Counted from the first letter of the stretch, positions 20,017-30,382 are shown. The stretch is 64,000 nt of DNA from Streptomyces sp. 3214.6 (GCF_900129855.1 NZ_LT670819.1:7502001-7566000), one strand, 5' to 3'. A program made the numbers and translations. Notes: generated by a model from the sequence alone, not told the origin.

Positions 20017-20054
20017 GGGCGGTCCGTACCCCTACTGGCGGGTACGGGCCGCCC
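20017..20054 (+). terminator. Terminator of the carboxypeptidase gene
   Basis: Fifteen base pairs with one G-T wobble (20017-20031 with 20040-20054), loop of 8. The 130 bp between it and gap must hold the gap promoter; TAGGGT at about 20102-20107 is a possible -10 without a clear -35. Confidence 0.75.
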
Positions 20055-20182
20055 TGCCGTGTATGGGCGGACTCGATGTCACTGCGGCGGCCTCGGAGAG
20101 GTAGGGTCGGGGGTGGTCGGGGACATCCCAAATACAGCTCGCCGGCACCGCATGGCCGGCGTACCAACGAGGAGATCGGTTC

Positions 20183-21193
<1,011 letters not shown>

Positions 21194-21221
21194 TCGACAG
21201 ATCAGGCACCTCGATGTGAGT

Positions 21222-21263
21222 GCAGGGCTCGGGCGGCGCAGGGACGCGCCGCCCGAGCCCTGC
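21222..21263 (+). terminator. Hairpin between gap and pgk (partial terminator or processing site)
   Basis: Eighteen perfect base pairs (21222-21239 with 21246-21263), loop of 6. It is 28 bp after gap and 40 bp before pgk, so pgk needs either read-through or its own promoter. Confidence 0.75.
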
Positions 21264-21303
21264 GTCACGTACCGACAGCCCTCTCACGCCAGGAGCCCCC
21301 GTA

Positions 21304-22515
21304 ATGAAGACGATCGACGAACTTCTCGCCGAAGGCGTCGCAGGCAAGCGGGTCTTCGTCCGCGCCGACCTCAATGTGCCGCTCGACGGCACGACCATCA
21401 CCGACGACGGCCGGATCCGCGCCGTGCTGCCCACCGTCAAGGCCCTCGCGGAGGCGGGCGCCAAGGTCGTCGTCGCCTCGCACCTGGGCCGGCCCAAGGG
21501 CGCGCCGGACCCGGCCTTCTCCCTCGCTCCCGCCGCCGCCCGGCTGGGCGAGCTCCTCGGCTCCGCCGTGGCCTTCGCGACCGACACGGTCGGCGAGTCC
21601 GCGCAGTCGACGGTCGCCGGCCTGGGCGACGGCCAGGTCGCCGTCGTCGAGAACCTGCGGTTCAACGCCGGCGAGACCGCCAAGGACGACGCCGAGCGCG
21701 GCGCCTTCGCCGACCGGCTCGCCGCCCTGGCGGACGTCTACGTCGGCGACGGCTTCGGCGCGGTGCACCGCAAGCACGCGTCCGTCTACGACCTCCCGGC
21801 ACGGCTGCCGCACGCCGCCGGCTTCCTGATCGCCACCGAGGTCGGCGTCCTGAAGAAGCTCACCGAGGACGTCAAGCGGCCCTACGTCGTCGCGCTCGGC
21901 GGCGCCAAGGTCTCCGACAAGCTCGCCGTCATCGACCAGCTGCTCGGCAAGGCCGACCGCATCCTCATCGGCGGCGGCATGGCCTACACCTTCCTCAAGG
22001 CCCAGGGCCACGAGGTCGGCATCTCCCTCCTCCAGGAGGACCAGGTCCCCGCGGTGCAGGAGTACATCGAGCGCGCGCAGAAGACCGGCGTCGAGCTGGT
22101 CCTGCCGGTCGACGTCCTCGTCGCCCCCGAGTTCCCGGACCTGAAGACGAAGGCCCCCGCGAACCCCACCACCGTCGCCGCGGACGCGATCCCCGCCGAC
22201 CAGGAGGGTCTGGACATCGGTCCCGAGACCCGCAAGCTGTACGCCTCGAAGCTCGCCGACGCCGCCACCGTCTTCTGGAACGGGCCCATGGGCGTCTTCG
22301 AGCACCCCGACTACGCCGAGGGCACCAAGGCGGTCGCCCAGGCCCTCATCGACTCCCCGGCGTTCACGGTCGTCGGCGGCGGCGACTCCGCCGCGGCCGT
22401 CCGCCTCCTGGGCTTCGACGAGAACGCATTCGGCCACATCTCGACCGGCGGCGGCGCCTCCCTCGAATACCTCGAGGGCAAGACGCTCCCCGGCCTCGCC
22501 GCACTGGAGGACTGA
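21304..22515 (+). CDS. pgk: Phosphoglycerate kinase
   Basis: A 403-residue monomeric kinase transferring phosphate from 1,3-bisphosphoglycerate to ADP. Family marks: VRADLNVPLDG near the N-terminus, ASHLGRPKG, LRFNAGET, the hinge region GGAKVSDKL and the nucleotide-binding GGGDSAAAV. ATG 21304 has AGGAGCC about 9 bp upstream; the frame extends further up but without a ribosome site. tpiA starts 6 bp after its stop. Confidence 0.98.
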   Translation: MKTIDELLAEGVAGKRVFVRADLNVPLDGTTITDDGRIRAVLPTVKALAEAGAKVVVASHLGRPKGAPDPAFSLAPAAARLGELLGSAVAFATDTVGESAQSTVAGLGDGQVAVVENLRFNAGETAKDDAERGAFADRLAALADVYVGDGFGAVHRKHASVYDLPARLPHAAGFLIATEVGVLKKLTEDVKRPYVVALGGAKVSDKLAVIDQLLGKADRILIGGGMAYTFLKAQGHEVGISLLQEDQVPAVQEYIERAQKTGVELVLPVDVLVAPEFPDLKTKAPANPTTVAADAIPADQEGLDIGPETRKLYASKLADAATVFWNGPMGVFEHPDYAEGTKAVAQALIDSPAFTVVGGGDSAAAVRLLGFDENAFGHISTGGGASLEYLEGKTLPGLAALED

Positions 22516-22521
22516 CCCCGC

Positions 22522-23298
22522 ATGACCACTCGCACGCCGCTGATGGCGGGCAACTGGAAGATGAACCTCAACCACCTCGAGGCCATCGCCCACGTCCAGA
22601 AGCTCGCCTTCGCCCTCGCCGACAAGGACTACGACGCCGTCGAGGTCGCCGTCCTGCCGCCCTTCACCGACCTGCGCTCCGTGCAGACCCTGGTGGACGG
22701 CGACAAACTCAAGATCAAGTACGGTGCCCAGGACATCTCGGCGCACGACTCCGGCGCCTACACCGGCGAGATCTCCGGCCCCATGCTCGCCAAGCTGAAG
22801 TGCACGTTCGTGGCCATCGGCCACTCCGAGCGCCGCCAGTACCACAACGAGACCGACGAGCTCGTGAACGCCAAGGTCAAGGCCGCCTACAAGCACGGCC
22901 TCACCCCGATCCTGTGCGTGGGCGAGGAGCTGGAGGTCCGCGAGGCCGGCAACCACGTCTCGCACACCCTCGCCCAGGTCGAGGGCGGTCTGAAGGACCT
23001 CCCGGCCGAGCAGGCCGAGTCCGTCGTGATCGCCTACGAGCCCGTGTGGGCCATCGGCACCGGCAAGGTCTGCGGCGCCGAGGACGCGCAGGAGGTCTGC
23101 GCCGCCATCCGCGCCAAGATCGCCGAGCTCTACACCCAGGAGTTGGCCGACCGGGTCCGCATCCAGTACGGCGGCTCCGTGAAGTCCGGCAACGTCGCCG
23201 AGATCATGGCGCAGGCCGACATCGACGGCGCGCTGATCGGCGGCGCCTCGCTGGACGTCGACGAGTTCGTCAAGATCGTGCGCTTCCGCGACCAGTGA
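22522..23298 (+). CDS. tpiA: Triosephosphate isomerase
   Basis: A 258-residue TIM-barrel enzyme interconverting dihydroxyacetone phosphate and glyceraldehyde 3-phosphate. Substrate Lys in AGNWKMN, catalytic His in AIGHSERR, catalytic Glu in AYEPVWAIGTG and the phosphate-binding YGGSVKSGN are all visible. Follows pgk by 6 bp, so co-transcribed. Confidence 0.98.
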   Translation: MTTRTPLMAGNWKMNLNHLEAIAHVQKLAFALADKDYDAVEVAVLPPFTDLRSVQTLVDGDKLKIKYGAQDISAHDSGAYTGEISGPMLAKLKCTFVAIGHSERRQYHNETDELVNAKVKAAYKHGLTPILCVGEELEVREAGNHVSHTLAQVEGGLKDLPAEQAESVVIAYEPVWAIGTGKVCGAEDAQEVCAAIRAKIAELYTQELADRVRIQYGGSVKSGNVAEIMAQADIDGALIGGASLDVDEFVKIVRFRDQ

Positions 23299-23441
23299 TC
23301 CCACGGTGATCCGACGGTGATCCGAGCTGTGAGTATGCGGTAGCGGCGATCCGTCGTACTCTTGCGGGGGCATGGCGAATGACGCTGTGCCCCCGCTGTT
23401 CATCCGAGTCGTTATCCGAATCCGAGGAAGTTGGTCCAGCC

Positions 23442-23672
23442 GTGGTTTTGGGGTTCTCGATCGCCCTGATCGTCTTCAGCCTGCTGCTGATGCTGCTGGT
23501 GCTGATGCACAAGGGGAAGGGCGGCGGCCTCTCCGACATGTTCGGTGGCGGCATGCAGTCCTCCGTCGGCGGCTCCTCGGTCGCCGAGCGCAACCTCGAC
23601 CGCATCACCGTCGTCATCGGTTTCCTGTGGTTCGCCTGCATCATCGTCCTCGGCATCGTGATGAAGAGCTGA
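23442..23672 (+). CDS. secG: Preprotein translocase subunit SecG
   Basis: A 76-residue two-helix membrane protein of the SecYEG channel. Segment one is GFSIALIVFSLLLMLLVLMH, then the conserved GKGGGLSDMFGGG loop and RNLDRITVVIGFLWF leading into segment two. GTG 23442 has GAGGAAG about 12 bp upstream and gives the normal SecG length; the frame is open further upstream but those residues do not resemble SecG. The tpiA-secG linkage is common in actinobacteria and firmicutes. Confidence 0.95.
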   Translation: MVLGFSIALIVFSLLLMLLVLMHKGKGGGLSDMFGGGMQSSVGGSSVAERNLDRITVVIGFLWFACIIVLGIVMKS

Positions 23673-23709
23673 TCAGTCTCTCGCAGGTACGCACATTCCG
23701 GTACGTAAG

Positions 23710-23754
23710 GCCCCATGTTCGGTACGCGCAGCTGAGCGCGGCCTATCATGGGGC
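23710..23754 (+). terminator. Two-level hairpin after secG
   Basis: GCCCCATG (23710-23717) pairs with CATGGGGC (23747-23754); inside, CGCGC (23725-23729) pairs with GCGCG (23736-23740). Located 37 bp past the secG stop. Confidence 0.55.
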
Positions 23755-23788
23755 TTGCGTCTAGGTGTGGGAGCTGTAACTCCAATCA

Positions 23789-23817
23789 CTGGACGCGCGT
23801 TGGGCCTTACGTAGACT
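23789..23817 (+). promoter_or_regulatory. Candidate promoter of the RbpA-like gene
   Basis: CTGGAC (23789-23794) and TAGACT (23812-23817) are spaced 17 bp; the leader would be about 60 nt. Confidence 0.4.
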
Positions 23818-23883
23818 GAGGCGCTCGCAGCGAAGCGAAACGCCGACTCGCTTTGCGGCACCATCACGCAGGGAGTTACGACC

Positions 23884-24219
23884 GTGGCAAGTGGCAACGC
23901 GATCCGAGGAAGCCGGGTCGGGGCGGGGCCGATGGGCGAGGCCGAGCGGGGCGAGTCCGCGCCGCGTCTGCGCATCTCCTTCTGGTGCTCCAACGGACAC
24001 GAGACGGTGCCCAGCTTCGCCAGCGACGCGCAGGTTCCCGAGACCTGGGACTGCCCGCGCTGCGGCTTTCCCGCCGGACAGGACCGGGACAACCCCCCGG
24101 ACCCACCCCGCACCGAGCCCTACAAGACGCACCTCGCCTACGTGCGGGAGCGGCGCAGCGACGCGGACGGCGAAGCGATCCTCGCCGAGGCGCTCGCCAA
24201 ACTGCGGGGCGAGATCTAG
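23884..24219 (+). CDS. RbpA-like RNA polymerase-binding protein
   Basis: A 111-residue protein of the RbpA family, actinobacterial proteins that bind group I sigma factors and RNA polymerase and stabilise the open complex. The zinc-type ligands are conserved as C-x3-H (residues 35 and 39) and C-x2-C (57 and 60), and the C-terminal sigma-interaction helix keeps HLAYVRERR (RbpA has HWDMLMERR). The N-terminal basic linker (IRGSRVGAG) matches RbpA. It differs enough from canonical RbpA to be a paralogue. GTG 23884 has GGGAG 8 bp upstream. Own promoter likely. Confidence 0.82.
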   Translation: MASGNAIRGSRVGAGPMGEAERGESAPRLRISFWCSNGHETVPSFASDAQVPETWDCPRCGFPAGQDRDNPPDPPRTEPYKTHLAYVRERRSDADGEAILAEALAKLRGEI

Positions 24220-24377
24220 AAGTTGACGAGACCGGCCGGGTGCCCACAGGCGCCTGGCCGGAGTTGTTTCGCGGGCCCGACGGGGTCCGCGTGCGGACCG
24301 ATTGTCAGTGGTGCCCTCTACGGTTTTCGTAGCGGTTCTCGTGTGTGCGGTGAACCGGCGAACCATGAGGGGGACGT

Positions 24378-25645
24378 GTGGCGACGGTCGGTGTGGTGGG
24401 CGGTCGCGCGCCCGCGTGGCGTGGGGGGTTCGGGCGGCTGTGGAGCGCTGCCGTGATTTCGCGCTTCGGGGACGCGCTGCGGACGACCGCGCTGCCCTGC
24501 TCGCCGTGCAGCTCACGGACGAGCCGCTGGTCATCGCCTCCGTGACCGCCTGCGCCTACCTCCCCTGGCTGCTGTTCGGGCTGCTCGGCGGGGCCGTCGC
24601 CGACCGGGTGGACCAGCGGCGCGCGATGTGGGCCGTGGACACCGTGCGCGGCCTGCTCGTCGCCGCCTTCGCCCTCGCCGTGGGACTCGGCCACGCCTCC
24701 ATCCCTCTGCTGCTCGCCCTCGCCTTCCTGCTGACCACCCTTCAGACGCTCTTCGACAACGCCTCCACGGCCCTGCTGCCCTCCCTGGTGGACCCCGAGG
24801 CCCTCGGAGCGGCCAACGCCCGCCTGATGACCGGCCAGCAGCTCGCGGGCGGCCTGCCGGCGGGCCCGTTCGTGCCGCTGCTGCTCGGCGTGGGCGCCTG
24901 TATGCCGTTCGCTGCCGACGCGGGCACGTATCTGCTGGCCGCCGCCCTGGTGGCCTCCCTGCGGATACGGCCGGCCGAGCGGGAGCCACGCCCCGCCGGC
25001 AGCACCCTGCGCGCGGAGATCGGCGAAGGCCTGCGCCACCTGTGGGGCGACCGCGTCCTGCGGCCGATCTGCCTGGCCACCCTGCTGTGCAACATCGGCA
25101 TGGGCGCACTGATCGCCACCCTGGTCCTGCATGTGACGCGCTGGCTGCACGCCGGCGACACCGGATTCGCCGCCGCGATGACGGTCTACGCGCTCGGCAG
25201 CCTCGTCGGCGGTCTCCTCGCCCAGCGCCTCGCGCGCCGCGTCGGCAGGGCCCGCGCCCTGCTGCTCGGCGGAACCGTCCAGACGGCCTCGCTGCTGCTC
25301 ATGGGCACTGTGCGGCACCTCGGCGCCCTGCTCGCGGGCATGCTGTTGCTCGGCCTCATGAACATGGTGTGGAACGTCAACCAGGTCACGCTGATGCAGC
25401 AGCGCAGCCCGGCGCCCATGCTGGGCCGCATCGCCTCAGCCTTCCGCACGGCCTCCACCTCCGGCGCCCCCGTGGGCGCCCTGCTCGGCGGAGCGGCGGC
25501 CCGGGCCTTCGGCCTCAACGCGCCCGCACTGCTGGCGGCCCTGCTCTTCGCACTCGCCGTCGCCGCGTTGATACCGGCGGGCAAGGCGGACGTACCTGTT
25601 GTTGCCCCGCGAGGCGGTGGCACGTCCGCTCACGTCACCTCCTGA
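24378..25645 (+). pseudogene. MFS transporter, disrupted by a single-base frameshift
   Basis: A drug/efflux-type major facilitator protein of 422 residues if restored. The frame from GTG 24378, preceded by a strong GAGGGGG, encodes the normal MFS N-terminus (FGRLWSAAVISRFGDALRTT, then ALP). At 24495-24497 (CCC before TGCTC) the protein continues one frame over as LLAVQLTDEPLVIASVTACA; as read, the first frame stops at about 24542-24544. A CCCC in place of CCC would repair it. The rest (24497-25645) has about 10-11 hydrophobic segments and motif A (DRVDQRRAM) with no further damage. A recent mutation, programmed slippage or a sequencing error are all possible. Confidence 0.85.
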
Positions 25646-25718
25646 TCAACTAGGTTGGGAGCGGCGGGGCAAGCCGTGCGAGGCAGCACGGACAGGTGAG
25701 GAAGGGCTGAAGTCCGAC

Positions 25719-27371
25719 ATGAACGCAGACGGCCGTACGAGGCTCAACCAGACGCCCGAGTGGACCGCTCTGGCCAAACACCGCGAGGAACTCGGCGAGG
25801 TGCGGCTGCGGGAGCTGTTCGCCGCCGACCCCGAGCGCGGCGCCGGATACACCGTGCAGGTCGGGGACCTGCACATCGACTACTCCAAGCACCTCGTCAC
25901 CGACGAGACGCTGCGGCTGTTGCGTGAGCTGGCCGCCGCCGGCGACGTGTTCGGCCTCAGGGACGCCATGTTCCGCGGCGAGAAGATCAACACCACCGAG
26001 GACCGCGCAGTGCTGCACACCGCGCTGCGCGCCCCGCGCGACGCGGTGATCGAGGTCGACGGGGAGAACGTCGTCCCGGCGGTGCACGCCGTCCTGGACA
26101 AGATGGCCGACTTCGCCGGACGCGTCCGCTCCGGGGCCTGGACCGGCCATACCGGCCGGCGCATCAAGAACGTGATCAACATCGGCATCGGCGGCTCCGA
26201 CCTGGGGCCGGCCATGGCCTACGAGGTGCTGCGCAGCTACACCGACCGCGACCTCACGGTCCGCTTCGTTTCGAACGTGGACGGCGCCGACCTGCACGAG
26301 GCCACCCGCGACCTGGACCCGGCCGAGACGCTGTTCATCATCGCGTCCAAGACGTTCACCACCATCGAGACGATCACCAACGCGACCTCGGCCCGCACCT
26401 GGCTGCTGGACGCGCTCGGTGGGGGAGAGTCGGCCGTCGCCAAGCACTTCGTCGCGCTGTCGACGAACGCCGAGAAGGTCGCCGGCTTCGGCATCGACAC
26501 GGCCAACATGTTCGAGTTCTGGGACTGGGTCGGCGGCCGCTACTCCTTCGACTCGGCGATCGGCCTGTCGCTGATGATCGCCATCGGGCCCGACCACTTC
26601 CGCGAGATGCTCGACGGCTTCCACCTCGTCGACGAGCACTTCCGCACCGCGCCCGCCGAGTCCAACGTGCCGCTGCTGCTCGGCCTGCTGGGCATCTGGT
26701 ACGGCAACTTCCACGACGCCCAGTCGCACGCGGTACTGCCCTACAGCCACTACCTGTCCAAGTTCGCCGCCTACCTCCAGCAGTTGGACATGGAGTCCAA
26801 CGGCAAGTACGTCGGGCGTGACGGCAAGGAGGTGGACTGGCAGACCGGCCCGATCGTCTGGGGCACGCCGGGCACCAACGGGCAGCACGCCTACTACCAG
26901 TTGATCCACCAGGGCACGAAGCTCATCCCGGCCGACTTCATCGGCTTCGCCGAGCCGGTCGCCGAGCTGAGCGACGGACTCAAGGCCCAGCACGACCTGC
27001 TGATGGCGAACTTCTTCGCGCAGACGCAGGCGCTGGCCTTCGGCAAGACGCCCGAGGAGGTGCGCGCGGAGGGCGTCCCCGAGGAGCTGGTGGCCCACAA
27101 GACGTTCAAGGGCGACCACCCCACGACCACGATCCTCGCCCGTGGGCTGACCCCCTCGGTCCTCGGTCAGCTCGTCGCGCTGTACGAGCACAAGGTGTTC
27201 GTGCAGGGCGCGGTGTGGAACATCGACTCCTTCGACCAGTGGGGCGTGGAGCTCGGCAAGGTCCTCGCCAAGCGCGTCGAGCCGGCGTTGACGGAAGGCG
27301 CGGACGTACCGGGTCTCGACGGGTCGACGACCGCGCTCGTCGCCAAGTACCGGGAACTGCGCGGCCGTTAG
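25719..27371 (+). CDS. pgi: Glucose-6-phosphate isomerase
   Basis: A 550-residue enzyme joining glycolysis with the pentose phosphate pathway. Family signatures: NIGIGGSDLGP, the SIS-domain SKTFTTIET, the catalytic region SNGKYVGRDG and the C-terminal signature GAVWNIDSFDQWGVELGK. ATG 25719 has GAAGGG 14 bp upstream; the open frame begins earlier but without family similarity. TAGGTT at about 25650 may be its -10. Stands alone, followed by a hairpin. Confidence 0.98.
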   Translation: MNADGRTRLNQTPEWTALAKHREELGEVRLRELFAADPERGAGYTVQVGDLHIDYSKHLVTDETLRLLRELAAAGDVFGLRDAMFRGEKINTTEDRAVLHTALRAPRDAVIEVDGENVVPAVHAVLDKMADFAGRVRSGAWTGHTGRRIKNVINIGIGGSDLGPAMAYEVLRSYTDRDLTVRFVSNVDGADLHEATRDLDPAETLFIIASKTFTTIETITNATSARTWLLDALGGGESAVAKHFVALSTNAEKVAGFGIDTANMFEFWDWVGGRYSFDSAIGLSLMIAIGPDHFREMLDGFHLVDEHFRTAPAESNVPLLLGLLGIWYGNFHDAQSHAVLPYSHYLSKFAAYLQQLDMESNGKYVGRDGKEVDWQTGPIVWGTPGTNGQHAYYQLIHQGTKLIPADFIGFAEPVAELSDGLKAQHDLLMANFFAQTQALAFGKTPEEVRAEGVPEELVAHKTFKGDHPTTTILARGLTPSVLGQLVALYEHKVFVQGAVWNIDSFDQWGVELGKVLAKRVEPALTEGADVPGLDGSTTALVAKYRELRGR

Positions 27372-27386
27372 GCGAGGTGGGAAGGG

Positions 27387-27423
27387 ACGGGAAGCGGGCG
27401 GCGGGAGCCGGTCCGCTTCCCGT
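27387..27423 (+). terminator. pgi terminator
   Basis: Eleven perfect base pairs (27387-27397 with 27413-27423), 15-nt loop, 15 bp after the pgi stop. Confidence 0.6.
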
Positions 27424-27467
27424 AGGATCCGCGAGGATCACGCAGTGACGACTCGGGGGAGTGGAAG

Positions 27468-28370
27468 TTGGCCGGCACGCGCGGGAACTGGATGAGCGAC
27501 AGACTGTCGATGCGGTCGGTCCTGCAGCCGAAACAGGTGGCGCAGGCGCTGTACCACCCGGCGTGGATCCCGCCGTCGGTCGATCCGTCCGTGGACCGGC
27601 TCAAGAAGGCACGCATCATCGCCGGAGCCGTCGCCGCTTTCGGCGTGTACACCTTCGTACAGCGCAAGTTCGCCTTCGAGGAAGTGCTGGAGAACATGCT
27701 GACGGCGTCCGTCGTCGTGCTCCTCATCACGCCGCTGACGGTCGGCGTGATGCTCTTCGTGTGGCGACGCACCGGGACGATCCGCCAGATGCGGGTGCCG
27801 CTCGTCAACTCGCTCAAGCTGCTGCTGTTCTTCATCGGCTCGGTCGTCGGGTTGGTGTTCCTGTGGCAGGGGACGATGGCGCTCGGCGGCTTCTGGCTGG
27901 TGCCGCTCGGCTTCACGGCGCTCTGGCTGACCGGCATGGTGATCTACGGAGCGGTGCAGGTCTCCGGGAACTTCTTCGGCACGGCCGCCGTGCACCGGTC
28001 CCTGCCGCCGCTGCTCGCCACGGTGACGACCTGGCTGATGGCGGTCCCCGACCTCGTCACGGGCGATCTGCACGGGCTGAGCCTCACCATGGGCATCGTT
28101 TTCATCCTGGGCGCGCCGCTGACCGTGACGGGCATCGCGCTGCTGGAGACCAGTCGGCTCAAGCGCCGCTACGGCATCCGGCTCTCCGCCCACCCGGCCA
28201 CCCTGCCCCCGACGCAGGCCGCGGCGCCGCCCCGGTTCCCGCCGCAGGGAAACCCGTACGGCCACCCCTACGGCCATCCCTACGGGGCGCCGTACGCCCC
28301 GCCGCCGCAGAACCCGTACGGCGGCGGCCCCTACCAGCCCTACAACGGACAGAACCCGTACGGCCGTTGA
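27468..28370 (+). CDS. Polytopic membrane protein with a Pro/Tyr/Gly-rich tail
   Basis: A 300-residue protein with five or six hydrophobic segments between residues about 50 and 230 and a cytoplasmic-type low-complexity tail rich in NPYG/HPYG units. I do not recognise a function; such tails are common in actinobacterial envelope proteins. TTG 27468 is chosen because GGGGAG lies 7 bp upstream; ATG 27492 has no ribosome site. The last NPYG repeat unit doubles as one arm of the transcription terminator. Confidence 0.7.
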   Translation: MAGTRGNWMSDRLSMRSVLQPKQVAQALYHPAWIPPSVDPSVDRLKKARIIAGAVAAFGVYTFVQRKFAFEEVLENMLTASVVVLLITPLTVGVMLFVWRRTGTIRQMRVPLVNSLKLLLFFIGSVVGLVFLWQGTMALGGFWLVPLGFTALWLTGMVIYGAVQVSGNFFGTAAVHRSLPPLLATVTTWLMAVPDLVTGDLHGLSLTMGIVFILGAPLTVTGIALLETSRLKRRYGIRLSAHPATLPPTQAAAPPRFPPQGNPYGHPYGHPYGAPYAPPPQNPYGGGPYQPYNGQNPYGR

Positions 28371-28382
28371 CCGTACGGGTTC
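28352..28382. terminator. Bidirectional terminator overlapping the stop codon
   Basis: GAACCCGTACGG (28352-28363) pairs perfectly with 28371-28382. The stop codon of the membrane protein gene lies in the 7-nt loop. It serves both this gene and the convergent pentose phosphate operon. Confidence 0.75.
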
Positions 28383-28400
28383 CATGGAGAGCTGTCCGGG

Positions 28401-29183
28401 TCAGGGAGACGCCGGCGGGTACAGCGACCTCGGGAGCCGGGAGGCCGCCGCGGTGTCCAGGAGCCACAGGGTGCGGGCGCGGCCCTGGGCACCGGCCGCC
28501 GGTGCCTGGATCTCGCCCGCGCCGGACAGGGCGATCGCCGCTGCCTGCGCCTTGTCCTCGCCGGCCGCGAGCAGCCACACCTCACGGGCCGCCCGGATCG
28601 CCGGGAGGGTGAGGGTGACCCGGGTCGGCGGCGGTTTGGGCGCACCGCGCACCCCGACCACCGTGCGCTCGGTCTCCCGCACGGCCGGCAGCTCCGGGAA
28701 GAGCGAGGCCACATGGGTGTCCGGGCCGACGCCCAGCATCAGGACGTCGAAGGTGGGCACGGCGCCGTGGTTCTCGGGGCCGGCCGCGCGGGCCAGCTCC
28801 TGGGCGTAGGCGTCCGCGGCCGCCTCGACGTCGGCGCCGTAGGGACCGTCGGACGCGGGCATGGCGTGCACGCGCTCGGGGTCGACGGGGACGGAGTCCA
28901 GCAGGGCCTCACGGGCCTGCGTGACGTTGCGCTCCGGGTCGCCCTCGGGGAGGAAGCGTTCGTCGCCCCACCACAGGTCGAGCCGGGCCCAGTCGACGGC
29001 GTCGCGGGCGGGCGCGGCGGCCAGCGCGGCGAGCAGGCCATTGCCGTTGCGGCCGCCCGTGAGGACCACGGACGCGTGACCCCGGGAGGCCTGCGCGTCC
29101 ACGATCTTCGTGATGAGGCGGGCCGCGGCGGCCTGCGCCATCAGCTCCTTGTCGTGGTGCACGACCAGCTGGGGGGTGCTCAC
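28401..29183 (-). CDS. pgl: 6-phosphogluconolactonase
   Basis: A 260-residue DevB/Pgl-type hydrolase of 6-phosphogluconolactone, second step of the oxidative pentose phosphate pathway. Family marks: VVLTGGRNG, WWGDERFLPEGDPERN, MLGVGPDTHVASLFP and the conserved Lys in AGEDKAQAA. GTG 29183 overlaps the opcA stop (GTGA). Last gene of the tkt-tal-zwf-opcA-pgl operon. Confidence 0.95.
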   Translation of the reverse strand: MSTPQLVVHHDKELMAQAAAARLITKIVDAQASRGHASVVLTGGRNGNGLLAALAAAPARDAVDWARLDLWWGDERFLPEGDPERNVTQAREALLDSVPVDPERVHAMPASDGPYGADVEAAADAYAQELARAAGPENHGAVPTFDVLMLGVGPDTHVASLFPELPAVRETERTVVGVRGAPKPPPTRVTLTLPAIRAAREVWLLAAGEDKAQAAAIALSGAGEIQAPAAGAQGRARTLWLLDTAAASRLPRSLYPPASP

Positions 29184-30382
29184 GGCGAGTCCGCTTTCCT
29201 GACCGGGGGCATCTGCGCCGGAGTGGGCCGCTCGCCCTCGCCCTGGTTCTGGCCCTGGTTCTGGCCCTGGTTCTGGCCCTGTGCCTCACCCTTGCCTTCG
29301 CCCTGGCCCGCCGGGGCGAGGGACGGCCGATCCGGCGCGGACGAGCGGCCCGCGGCGGCCACGGCCGTCGCGGCCGCCGGGTCCGGCACCGCACGGACCG
29401 GGAGGGACGGCACGGGCTGCGAGGCTGCCGCCTCGACCCGCTCCGCCGCCGACTGGATCCCGCCCAGCCGGTCCACGCCGAACCGCAGCGCGGACGCGTA
29501 CGTGTCGTCCGGGTCGAGCCTGCGCAGCTCCTCCGCGAGCAGCTCGGACGTCTCACGGCGCTTGAGCGCCACCGCGCGGTCCGGCTGGCCCGGCAGCGCC
29601 AGCGTGGCCATCGCGCCGTCCGAGCGGTGCAGCGTGATGGGGCCGCCGGTCGTCTCCATCCGTACCTGGGTCAGCCCGGGACCTGCGGAGATCGCGCGCC
29701 GGACGTGTACATGGAGGCGGTCGGCGAGCCACATGGCGAGCAGTTCGACGCTCGGGTTGGACTCCTCGCCCGCCACCTCGGCGGACACGATCTCGGCGCT
29801 GACCTGGTCGAGGGCGGCGGCCAGCATCGAGCGCCACGGGGTGATCCGGGCCCACGCCAGGTCGGTGTCGCCCGGCTCGTAGCTGTCGGCGCGGGCCCGC
29901 AGCTCGCCCACGGGCTTCTCCGCCGCGTAGCTGTCGGTGACCCGGCGCTGGCCCAGGGCGCCCAGCGGGTCGCCCGCCGGATCGCGCGGGGCGTCCACCG
30001 ACCACCAGACCACCACCGGCGCGTCCGGCAGCAGCAGCGGCAGGACGACCGACTGGGCGTGGTCGGCGACCTCGCCGTACAGCCGCAGAACGACCGTCTC
30101 ACCGGTGCCCGCGTCCGCACCCACCCGTACCTCGGCGTCGAGGCGGGACTTGGTGCGGCCCCGGGGGGAGCGCGAGACCCGCTTGATGACCACGAGCGTG
30201 CGCGAGGGGTGCTCGTGCGACGCGTCGTTCGCGGCCTTCAGGGCGTCGTAGGCGTTCTCCTCGTCCGTCACGACGACGAGGGTGAGCACCATGCCGACGG
30301 CGGGCGTGCCGATGGCGCGGCGGCCCTGCACCAACGCCTTGTTGATCTTGCTGGCCGTGGTGTCCGTGAGGTCTATCTTCAT
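29180..30382 (-). CDS. opcA: Glucose-6-phosphate dehydrogenase assembly protein OpcA
   Basis: A 400-residue protein required for assembly or activity of glucose-6-phosphate dehydrogenase in cyanobacteria and actinobacteria. The N-terminal MKIDLTDTTASKINKALV and the central VVVWWSVDAP are typical. The last 70 residues are low complexity, ending in QNQG repeats coded by a 12-bp tandem repeat. The ATG overlaps the zwf stop and the TGA overlaps the pgl start, fitting physical partnership of the products. Confidence 0.94.
   Translation of the reverse strand: MKIDLTDTTASKINKALVQGRRAIGTPAVGMVLTLVVVTDEENAYDALKAANDASHEHPSRTLVVIKRVSRSPRGRTKSRLDAEVRVGADAGTGETVVLRLYGEVADHAQSVVLPLLLPDAPVVVWWSVDAPRDPAGDPLGALGQRRVTDSYAAEKPVGELRARADSYEPGDTDLAWARITPWRSMLAAALDQVSAEIVSAEVAGEESNPSVELLAMWLADRLHVHVRRAISAGPGLTQVRMETTGGPITLHRSDGAMATLALPGQPDRAVALKRRETSELLAEELRRLDPDDTYASALRFGVDRLGGIQSAAERVEAAASQPVPSLPVRAVPDPAAATAVAAAGRSSAPDRPSLAPAGQGEGKGEAQGQNQGQNQGQNQGEGERPTPAQMPPVRKADSP
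29241..29276. repeat. Three perfect 12-bp tandem repeats in opcA
   Basis: CCCTGGTTCTGG is repeated three times in frame, coding (NQGQ)n on the minus strand. Copy number could vary between strains without changing the frame. Confidence 0.9.
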
